A DNA stretch of 64,000 nt from contig OY756969.1 in the NCBI GenBank assembly GCA_963580455.1, positions 20,556,760 to 20,620,759 on the forward strand, written 5' to 3'. Every line of letters begins with the position of its first letter. The stretch's first letter is position 1. Of this stretch, positions 27,911 to 38,085 are shown piece by piece. The notes beneath the pieces are model-generated. The model saw only the letters and a program-made list of their open reading frames with translations, had not been told where the DNA came from and ran no database searches. Made by a program: the position numbers and the translations under genes. Source of the DNA: Euonymus europaeus (taxonomy: Eukaryota; Streptophyta; Magnoliopsida; Celastrales; Celastraceae).

Positions 27911-29040
27911 TACATCAAAATAAACATTAAACAGTGTACGCTAATGACCCATCATTTTCTTTAACATTCAACAATGCAACAATCAACAAGCTATCACAAT
28001 TCAACAAATTCTCATCAAATCATCAAATTCAAGTCATCAATTCACCAAAATGCTCATAAAGTCATCATAAAATTCGAGTTCAAAATCCAACTTCATGCTC
28101 CAAGATGCAAAATCATGTTCCAACCTCCATATTTGAGAAGTAAGAAAAACAATTTGTTTAAGAATGACATTAAAATAGTTAACTAGTTAAGCAAACTAGC
28201 AAAGACACATTGAAAAAATCTCCTCTTCATAATTGATTGTATCGACATTTTTTAGCCAACTCTGTGTGCATCAAAGAGCTTCAACAGTCCTTGGGAGCCA
28301 AGAATTACGTCAATTTGTAATCACAGGACCACCAGTCTATCAACATAATTTTGATGCTATTGTAGAAGATGGGATATCATATATATCATGTGGAATTGAT
28401 GCAAGAATTGAAAATCTGCTCTCCATCACTTTCTAAAACATAAATAAATCTAATATAGGCTATAGCCTCTCACGATCATCTGTATATGAGTTGGAATTTG
28501 GAAGTAGGGGTTGCCTAGTGGGAGATAAGAATGCACACGTGTAAGGTATGTGCCACCATTTCTCTTTTATATTTAATCAATTTTATGTAATAAAATAATC
28601 AAGGAGAACCGGCAATAGATATGACTAGGTATATGAGCCATGTTGAATGACATGGGTGTTTCAGCTTTATATAATAAAGTTGTTGGGCTGGACATTGAGG
28701 GAGAAGGGCAATAGTGGCAAATTATTGCTTGGTTTTTCACAAACATAGGGGGTTTGTCTAGAATGCCTAGTGGGGGTTGATTTAGTCACACCCCGTGTTT
28801 AATTAGGTAAGAGAAAAAAAATTAAGAAAATTAAAATATATATCAATAAATTGCTTACTATATGGAGATTTTACATGTAAGAGACCATTCACTTGGTCAT
28901 TGTAAAAAGTTCACGAAGTAATTAAATGCATTAACATTTACACAACTTACATTATTCATTAATATCCATTATAACTAAACGCATTAACATTTACACAAGT
29001 ATGTAAGCACAACATTTTTTCAAATAACAATTTATTAAGG
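27911..29040. other. Intergenic, no gene recognised
   Basis: Contains a CATCAA/TCAACAA-rich stretch (27960-28080). The frame at 28233-28436 (67 residues, with GPPVYQHNFDAIVEDG) is unusually protein-like in composition, but I cannot assign it. Confidence 0.35.
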
Positions 29041-29565
29041 CTCCTGCGTTGAACGACTGTAATGAATGTATGTGGCAAGCTGTTCATTGTACGGTATGAC
29101 CCACTCACATGCACATTCATACCTATATCAAAACCATTGGATCATTATTGGAGGCATCAGGTAGCTCTTGGACAAAGCCAGTTGCACAAAATGGCTACCA
29201 TTAACAAATCCAACCATTAGGGCAACATGTTCATGTTGCAGTGGAGCTAATGATTATAGAGGCAAAAATTTCATACATTGCTCAGTGCTCAGAAGATGTA
29301 GAACCACATTGTACTTGCTGGCAATTAAGTGACCTATATCAGGCATAGTCATCCAATTTCAAATAGAGGTTGGAGTATCTGTGTCAAAGAAATTCAATGA
29401 ATTATCGATAGTCCAAGCATGGTCATGACCTCCAAAATTTTTAATATATTTCCTCCAAAACATTCTGAGCTTATATATCAACTCTTGATGAAGAGTACAA
29501 TAATAATATGTCTGTCTTTCCAAATACACCAACTTCTGAACGTCTAATGACGATCACGAAGCCAA
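29041..29565 (-). pseudogene. OTU-like C-terminal domain remnant of a MULE-associated protein
   Basis: The minus strand reads HQELIYKLRMFWRKYIKNFG, then NSLNFFDTDTP, NWMTMPDIGHLIASKYNVVL, EQCMKFLPL and VALMVGFVNGSHFVQLAL, then CEWVIPYNEQLATY. This order (WMTMPDMGHLIAS, then VNGNHFVQV with the His, then W..PY) is what I know from the OTU-like tail of plant MULE/FAR1-type transposase proteins. Stops and a frame change interrupt it. The part that should hold the DGNC catalytic motif is not recognisable upstream. A second remnant of the same type lies at 36265-36790 on the other strand. Confidence 0.6.
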
Positions 29566-30560
29566 GACCTCGTCCAGTGGTCTGTACCCAGTCAATTAAT
29601 GATATGCATGAGTTGAATACCTAATAGATAAATAAATACGTTGGTCATCAATTACATATATAAATTTATTTACATAATAAAATATTAAATGATAATTTCT
29701 CACAATAAACATACAATATATGTTGAAAACTCATTTTCAACATCTATATTAATTTTCCTTTCATTTACTTCTTTTGTATGATCCCATTGTCCTTCAACTT
29801 TTATTTGGTTTCCAAAACTTCCTCCTAGCACGAAAAACAACATTATCAAACTTGACAAGAAACAACATGATAAAAATAAAATGAAGTAAAACATAAAAAA
29901 AATGAACAAAAATGAAAGTAATAAATCAAAAAATAATAAGAATTGTAAAAACGGAGAACAAAATAAAATAAAGTAATAAAAATGAAAAAATTCAAAAGAA
30001 GTAAAACATTATAAACAAAACTGAAAGTAATAAATCAAAAAATAATAAAAACTGGAAAAAAAATGAAAGAACAAAATGAAAAAAATAGTAAAAATGAAAA
30101 AAAGTGAAATGAAAGAAAAAAAATAAAAACTTATAAATAAAATATTATATATAATAACTCAATAAAATTATACCTCAGAACCACCAGAACCATATCTGCT
30201 AGAAACATCATTGGAAAGTTTCAAATATTTAGCCCATGTTCGAACTTTATCCATATTATTCATTTCTAAGCCAAAAATTTTTGTGTAATATAGAAGTGAA
30301 ATGTACATTAGATTTTTTAGTTGAGATGAAATGATACTTGCGATGTATATATATATACAATTTTGAACTATGCTCACAATCAAGTGGGCTGACGTGTAAA
30401 GTCTTTATCTGTAAGTATATCATGAAAAAGCTTATGCAAAAGAGCCAAGTGGGGGGTACTGTAAGTATACCCTGAGAAAAGGGGTACTGCATGGATGAGG
30501 AGAGAGAGAGAAATAACAGGGTCAAAAATGGTATAAATCTTAATTTTTGGGGAGCAACCT
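29566..30560. other. A-rich spacer, no gene
   Basis: From about 29830 to 30160 the + strand is almost pure A-rich simple sequence with recurring AAATGAAA- and AATAAA-type words. No coding region is supported. Confidence 0.5.
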
Positions 30561-30569
30561 GGTAGCTCT

Positions 30570-30952
30570 CGTTGGATGGATCCAAGTTGTCCTTTTGTTA
30601 AGTTAAATGTTGATGGTGCGCGTGATGTCTATCTTGGTATCTTGGGACTGGGCTTTGCTTTTTGGAATCATGCAGGGATTTTATGTGGAGCTGGAGCTAT
30701 TAAGCATGTGGCTGCCTATGATCCAAAGGTCATCGAGGCATTGACTTGCCAGTCAGGTCTGTTGATGGCGCGGGACATGGGATTTAGTCATATAATTATG
30801 GAGACTGATTGTTTGGAGCTGGTGAATGCTCTGCTGAGAGAGCCTAGTGAGTTTTCTTTTTTTGGAGGCATTGTGGAGGAGTGCAAGGTGCTGATGATGA
30901 GGTTTTTTGTATCTCAAGCTGTTCATGTTCGTTGGACCTGGAATCATACAAC
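30570..30952 (+). pseudogene. RNase H-like (RVT_3-type) domain fragment, cut by a LINE 3' end
   Basis: The open frame reads KLNVDGARD, then GLGFAFWNHAGILCGAGA, VIEALTCQSGLLMARDMGF, IIMETDCLELVNAL and HVRWTWNHTT. The three acidic positions expected in this fold are present (D of NVDGA, E of IEAL, D of ETDC). This type of domain ends plant LINE polyproteins and also occurs alone. The frame stops being homologous exactly where a T-run begins (30953), which I read as the poly(A) tail of the minus-strand LINE. The missing C-terminal HxAH/Asp part was not found beyond the LINE. Confidence 0.7.
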
Positions 30953-33900
30953 CTTTTTTTTTATGAAAAGACAATGACGGAGGAACACCAATGTATAAAA
31001 AGAGCCTTCAAGAAGAAGACATGTGAAGCAAACAAAAATAGAACAACAGAAAAATGTCCCACTCCATGGAGAAAACTCAAAGACTATAAGGCCATACATG
31101 TTCACACCATGTAGCTCTAACAAAAAACAAATTACAAATTCATGTGATCATGCAACCTAGGTGCCCTATTGTTGGACCAGTTTTTAAGACAACTGGATGA
31201 TATCAAGAGCTGCGAACTTGAATAAGGAAAATGAGGAGTACCATAATGTATCCAAAGTTGTAACCTGTAAAAGATTAGCGGCACTATGCTTAACCAATCA
31301 GCAACCTTTCCTCTGAACACAACTTCATTCCTCTCTTTCCAGATGGACCAAACTGTTACAAAGAGAATCATGAGCCACCACTTTCTCTACAATGCGCCTC
31401 TTACCTCTAAGCTGGTCTACTGCTCAAAAAGGCTGCAAATATCCCCTGGAACACACCAATATAATTCCCACCAGTGAATAAGTTTATACCATAAATATGA
31501 AGGTCCCGAGCATGAACAGAAAACGTGATCAACTGTTTCTGGAGCTAGAAGACAAAAGGGACAGACATTATCGAATGGCTAAATTATTCCCTTGTGCTCG
31601 AGAATATCTCTTGTAGATAACTTCTTGTGTATAAGAATCCAAGTGAATACTTCTACTTTTGGCGGTATTATACCCTGCCATAGTTGTTTATAAATTTCGG
31701 GTCTGTCAATGGATAGAGAAGTGTTAACCGAACTTCTTTGCAAGAGCACGGTATACAAGGAAGCGACTGTGAACTCATCGACGTCAGAATTGAATTTCCA
31801 TATTATCTTATCTCTTTGGGCTAGATTCAATACAAAAGCTTGGAGCTGTGCTTTTAACACCCTGACCTGCCCCTCCTCCCAGCTGAATAGTCTTCGCCTC
31901 CATTTGAACCTCCATTCCCATCTTGAGTTGTCCCAAATTCCCATATCCCAGATTGATTCAAATTGCTGTTCGGATAGACTGAAGAGTCTGTGAAATGACT
32001 CACAAAAAGGTGTCGCAGCATTCTAGCAATCAAGCCAAAATCGAATTTGTTGGCCATTCCCTACAAAGAAACCTACTCCCTCCTTAAAGAGGCTGCCCAA
32101 ATGGGATGAAGAATCTGTCAATAAACCATGAATACCCTTCCAGACAGATGATGTAGTGCTTAGTGTAGGTATATAAGAGGATTGCTTCAAGCTTCTTCTT
32201 TTGTCATACTTTAGCTCAATTACTTTCCTCCATAAAGCATAATCTTCATTAATGTATCTCCAGACCCATTTAAACATCATAGAATAATTCTTGAGACCAA
32301 TATATGAAATTCCTAAGCCACCTTCTAGCTTTGGTTTCAAGACTTGTTTCCAGTTTATACAATGTATTTTCTTCTTACCATCAACATCTCCCTATAAGAA
32401 ATCATGTTGCAAACACCCCAATTGTTTTGCCACAGTAGCTGACATTCTAAAAAGGGACATGAAATATGTTGGCAGGTTTGACAATGCCGATTTAATCAAA
32501 GCAATCCTACCTCCAATAGATAAACATCTCCTTTTCCACTTTGCAAGTTTACACTTGAACTTCTCAATGATTGGCCTCCATGTTTTAACTTTCTTGTAAT
32601 TTGCTCAGGTATTTGACTGGCAGAGTTTCTGATTAGAGCAATGTAGCTTGAGTTAATGCCTTGTGGAAGTGAGCCAGAAGAATAAAATTGATGCACCATT
32701 CCATAGACATCTGATTCCAGAATTTTCCAAGCTCTCTTGATAAAATTAAAGTTTACGCCATCAGGCTAGGAGCTTTAGAGCCATCACAGGACCACACAAC
32801 ATTTTTAATTTCCTCATCAAAGAAAGGTGCTTCAAGGAGTGCCCTTAGATGAGAAGATATTGAGCTAAACTGCAGCCCATCCCAAAGAATTGGATTTGAA
32901 ATTTTTTCTCTGAATAATGAAGAAAAATGATTTGCTGCACCCTCCTTGATCTTTGATGGATTTTTAGTTAGGGAATTACCAAACTTTAAACATGAAATTT
33001 GATTTTGCCGACCCCTTATGCGCGCTGAAGCGTGATAGAATTTGGTGTTCCTATCCTCTTGACTGATCCATTGAATTCTGGATTTTGTCGCCATATACAT
33101 TCTTGCTTTTTTACTTTCCAACCACAAGTCACTTCGCATGGAAGCAAGGATCTCTAATTCCCTTTGCGATAGAGGACGTGATTCCGCAAGGCATTCTCAT
33201 TTGTCCACATCGTTTTCAAGTGTTCAAATTTTTTTATCCACATTCCCAAATACTTCTCTATTCCAAATTTTAAGTAGCATAATAAGATGCTGCAATTTAA
33301 TAGCCAGGGATTCATTTCGATCCAAGTTGAGCCTGATTTCCTCCCAAAAGACTTCAATATATGTGTAGAATCTAGGATGTTGCCACCAACAATCTAAGAC
33401 CTTGAAAGGTTTGAGACCCCAATTCATAGGGGCTGATTCCAATAATAATGAGGTGTGGTCTGACAACCCTCGTGGAAGCCCCCACAACTTCGAGTTTGGA
33501 AAGGATGAGAACCACTCCACAAATACAAAAATTCTACCAATTTTGCTTTCACTGATGGAATTTTGCCAAGTGAATTTTGCCCAGCAGATGGAGTTCTATA
33601 AGACCAACTTGATTAAGGAATGCTGAGAAATCTTGCATGCCACTTGTGTAACCCATTTGATCCATTCTATCATGTGGATGTAACAACTCGTTCATGTCCT
33701 CCAACAATATCCATGGGAGGAGAATTGTAATCTAGCTAGAGCTAACTCATCCCATACCTGAAGTCTCGAAGCCTCGTCATTGGGACCATAGCTGCTGTTA
33801 TGGAGCACTCAAACCTTGAAGAGACTAATGATCCATGTACTGATATCCATCTGCCACCCTTCACAACTTCATATACTTGAAGAACTATAGGATTCCAAAC

Positions 33901-34130
33901 CAGTAAAATACCTCCAGAAGCTCCAAGAGAGCCTATAGCAGACCATGCAAGAGGCGAGTTCCCCCAAATGCTTTTTATTAACCTATTTGAGACCTCCTGC
34001 AATTTTGTTTCAATGATTATTAGGATTTTCACTCTGTGCTTGTCCACCAATTTTCGAACTGCTCTTCTCTTCAAAGAACTACAATAACCCCCAATTGATT
34101 ATGTTCACTATTCCTAAAACTTAGATCTTA
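30953..34130 (-). mobile_element. L1-type LINE, ORF2 pseudogene lacking its reverse transcriptase core
   Basis: On the minus strand it begins with an endonuclease (LKRRAVRKLVDKHRVKILII, IETKLQEVSNR, SASGGILLVWNP-like, 34105-33740). It continues with GLPRGLSDHTSLLLE (endonuclease end, about 33460), IQWISQEDRNTKFYHASARI (33050), and DEEIKNVVWSCDGSKAPS (32780). It then jumps from NSSYIALIRN (32640) straight to a KTWRPIIEKFKCKLAKWK-like segment (32590). The intervening palm/finger region with the YADD box is absent. After it come WKQVLKPKLEGGLGISYIGL, a zf-RVT-type segment (31579-31944: LLQGIIPPKVEVFTWILIHK-like) and TVWSIWKERNEVVFRGK (31340). A T-run at 30953-30962 marks the poly(A) tail. Many frameshifts. 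No target duplication found. Confidence 0.85.
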
Positions 34131-34789
34131 CACAAGCTCTCGTCACTTCGTCAAATACTGGGTCATGGTTAGCCGAATATGTCTGACTAACAATACCTAT
34201 AACTAAGATGTTGATCAGACATAAAAAATTATAGGCAATTACTTGAAATCCAGAGAATAATGAATTAAACTCAGTCTGATTGTCAATTGAATATGTGCAC
34301 AAGGTTTTGTTACAAAAACTTACCAAACCTAGCTAGAAAATAATTTAGCTACTCATAATAAAAATATTAAAATCCAACATAATAATAATCACTGTTCAAT
34401 TTCAGAAAGGGTGAAAGAGAATTGATGCTCCAATGTTGCTGTTGATTCTTCTCAAGCCTTGCTACCTTTGATTCTCCTTGCTATTCTGTTCTGCCGTCAC
34501 TCTTCCTCGTAGCTGTGTGTGTCCTTCGTTCCTTAGGTTTTTTTTTTCTTAAATATCAATCTCATGATCCAATAACCCCCTGCCACGTCAGCTTCAACTT
34601 ACGGGAAGAAGTAAATTCGCGTCCTGCGACCGCGCCCAGACTACAAATATCGGGTTCAGCTCAATTTCAGCTATTTCGTCCAACTCCAGTACCTGTTCAC
34701 AAAAACACCCAAAAGAGGTAGAAAATATACCAATACCTATCAAAAATTAACTCTTTTAACACCAATAATTAGGTGCTTTTCAACACCTA
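34131..34789. other. Spacer between LINE and MULE remnant
   Basis: No gene recognised. It could include the LINE 5' region, since the LINE's upstream end is not defined by a target duplication. Confidence 0.35.
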
Positions 34790-36810
34790 ACAGGTACATT
34801 TTCCATTATCGATCGAACCATTCAACAAATGAGCTCAAAGATTTGTTCGCACATTCTGGCTCGCTAAAGAAATTACATGCATCCCCTCACGTGTTGTTAA
34901 TGGATGCAACATATCAGACCAACAGGTATGGGTTGCCTCTCCTTGAAATTGTTGGTGTCACTTCAACTAGTCAAACATTTTGCATAACATTCGCATATGT
35001 GCACTCAGAGAAATAGGTTAATTATACATGGGCTTTGGAATGTGTGAGATCTGCAATGCATGGATGCACTAATCCAAGAGTGATCGTTACGGATTGAGAG
35101 TTGGGGTTGATGAAAATGTGTGCTAAGGTATTTCTTGAGGCTTCAAAACTACTTTGTAGATGACACATTTATCATAGTATTTTAACGAAATACAAGCCAT
35201 CAATACAAGACAATAGAGCCTGGAATGTATTCTACCAAATGTGGACTTGGATGCTCATATATGAAAATGAGAGCACGTACATAAGCAATATTAGACGCCT
35301 TGAAGTAGTCTTGCAGAAGTTTTCAGCAGTGATTAAATATTTTAAAGATGTATGATTGACACTGTAGAAGGAGCTGTTCATATCCGCTTGGACCGATAGA
35401 TATCTGCATTATGAAAACAACACAACTAATACGGTTGAGTCAGCATGCCAAGCTAAAAAAATATTTATGTTCGTCACAGTTAGACATGGAGAGATTCATC
35501 TTATGGATTCATCAGGTTATCCAGTCTCAAGACAAAGCGATCAAAGCTAGTATTGAGAGAAGCAGAACCATTGTCGAACATCGATTCAATATATATTACT
35601 TTTAGGATTTACGTGATTTTTTTTCAATCAAAGCATTAGATCTTATTTGGATGGAGTTTGAGCGGTCAAAAGATGTTGGAGAGGTCACTTACAGATGCAG
35701 ATGTCAAATTCATAGGAGCTACGGACTATCGTGTGCTCACGAATTAGCCATGCATGTGAGCAAAGGTCAGACTATACCGCTTGATACCATCGATAAATTT
35801 TGGAGAAAGCTTGATCTATTTTCCCGTGACTCGCTTGAAGAGAATGACATCAACTGTACCACTAATGTAAAAATGTTGACAGAACAGTTCAAGAATCAGA
35901 CAAGACATGTTAAAGTCAGTTGACTAAGGAAGTTGAGGGACATATTTAGGCCTTCTAACACTTCTCTTCGTGAAACGACTGTGAAGACCAACACTAGAGG
36001 CCGCCCATTCACAAAGAAAAAGATACCACCACCACCCAGAAGAAACCAGTTGCACGTGTTATTGATCAGAGTGAATTTGTTTAGCAATGGGAACCTCACA
36101 GACACAACTCCTCATCCTTACGCCCCGATTCAATGATCTTTGAGCATGATTTTTTTCAACTCTAATGAACAAGCGAGACATAGTTGCTCCTCTATTTACA
36201 ATGCTCAGTCTCTCTCGACTCAAGAAAGTTCGAGACAGAGAAAGAAAAATACTCTTTACGATCATATATTGATCAATTCCCAGCTATACTGTGCCTCTTG
36301 GTAATCAAGAGGATGAATGGCCTAGTGTCTGATATAACTTGATAGAAAAATGGACACATTTTGGGGACAATTTGTTGAAATACTTGGCGGTTATGAGAGA
36401 GTGTGTGCCGTTAGACACTCACTGAACTTCCTTCAAAATGAAGTCGAAGCACCGTTCAAACACTTGATGACAATGCTTGACATGAGTCTGTTGATTGTTT
36501 CCTCATATAATAAGATATTACACATTCTTCATCCTAAAGAGAGCTTGACATATCTACTACTTTGTACAACCCCTCACCACCATTCCAGCACATTGCTATC
36601 GTAATAGGACAAATAAATGGTAACCATTATGTCCAGGTTAGTTTGACAGGGGATTATGAAATGTCTCCCATATTCCCTTAGTGAGTTCACTGTAGGTATG
36701 ATTGTGCAACTACATGGGCTACTCTATATGCGGAGCAGTTTGATGTTTATATGCAGTCGGTGTGGTCTATATTTTCTTCCGATAATTTTGTTACTGTGCT
36801 TGATTAAATT
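34790..36810 (+). pseudogene. MULE/FAR1-type transposase with SWIM zinc finger and OTU-like tail, decayed
   Basis: Read with frameshifts, the + strand gives a MULE transposase core: LLMDATYQTNRYGLPLLEIV, GVTSTSQTFCITFAYVHSE, NYTWALECVRSAMHGC, PRVIVTD and KVFLEASKLLCR. A SWIM finger follows at 35651-35770 (CRCQIHRSYGLSCAHELAMH; C-x-C...C-x-H), and then a linker NTRGRPFTKKKIPPPPRRNQ. From about 36265 there is an OTU-like tail: DQFPAIL, EDEWPSV, ILGGYERVCAVRHSLNFLQN, MTMLDMSLLIVSSYNKILHI, then GQINGNHYVQVSLTGDYEMS and ATTWATLYAEQFDVY. The stretch that should carry the DGNC nucleophile, between DQFPAIL and EDEWPSV, is missing. In-frame stops are numerous. No TIRs found. Confidence 0.75.
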
Positions 36811-37814
36811 TATGTAGTAATAAAATTTCTCTAATTTACTATACATTTATGATTTTTTCATATTTTTTTTTGAAAATTTGGTGCATCAAAATAGTGCACC
36901 TGTTGAATTTACTATTTTTAAACACAAGATTGACCCTTGATCCATCATCGCAATAATGACCAAATGAATAATAATTAATTAATTAATAAATAAAAATTAG
37001 AAAGTAATAACTGCACAAATGAAAAGACGTGTCATAGTCATTTAGGAAATGTTTAGGAGTGTCGTAGACATTTAGGCTTGTCATAGTCATAAGGGATAAG
37101 GGTTAAATCTAGAGGGTTTATTTATCACAAACCTTAAACACGTCAAATATTAAACTGTGACTGATTGCACCACACAAAATCCCTACTCCTTTTGTCTAGG
37201 TAAAAATATTGTACAAATAGTGTGATGATTAGCCTATAAAATCTTTGTAGCCCCACATAAAGGGTAGTGTTAAATGAACCTCCCTCCCTTATACACCTAC
37301 CCAAACCCCCTACTTCTATCTTATCATAGGTATTATTATATACACAGAGAGAGTGAATGGACATTATCAATAAAACTGTCTTTGTTAATTGGCATTCACA
37401 TGTTATTTTATAAATACTTTTTGTTATTATTTTACAATATTTAAATCTTAATTGAAAAACAAATCAAAAAAGAACACAAAAGATGACGACATATATCTCT
37501 TTGTCTCTTGCACATATCATATGCTTCTTCGATTCAGGCCAGAGGAGGTGAGTTATTTTAATCTCTACAAGAACCTATGGTTCCCTCGTGTAATCTCTAT
37601 AACTTCTTTGTCTTAGATGATGACCAAGAATTTGGGACTTGGGAGGGCACTGTATATTTTTGTCAAAATTTGGGACTTGATGACCTAACCGCTTCCTCTC
37701 CAAGCTCATATCACTACCACTTCTTAGCCTAAAATTACTTGTAGAATATGGTAGTGTCAAAAGCACTTGATTTTTTTAAATCTTGCCCCTTTTCTTTGTT
37801 TTCTCTAAAACTGT

Positions 37815-37847
<33 letters not shown>

Positions 37848-38085
37848 GAAAGATTTTCTGCTTGAAATTTGCTTCTCTCAAGAACCAGAGCAACAGATCT
37901 CTTGAGTAAGACAGAACAATAGGACGGGGGACAGATCTAATTCCTTCGGATAAACAGAGGTTCATTTCAAAGAAGAAAATATTTTACTTTCTCTCTCTAC
38001 ATTTCAAATATCATCTAACGAGTACAGACATTTTTTAGGCTTGCAGAAATAGGATACATGTACAAAATAAAGGGGGTTTATTTAT
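36811..38085. other. Spacer with a short GA microsatellite
   Basis: No gene recognised. A GA run lies at about 37816-37841, and CT-rich sequence near 37986-37998. Confidence 0.4.

Noticed and set aside
29700..29909. 69-residue hydrophobic minus-strand frame
   Set aside because: Phe/Leu-rich translation of an A-rich low-complexity tract.
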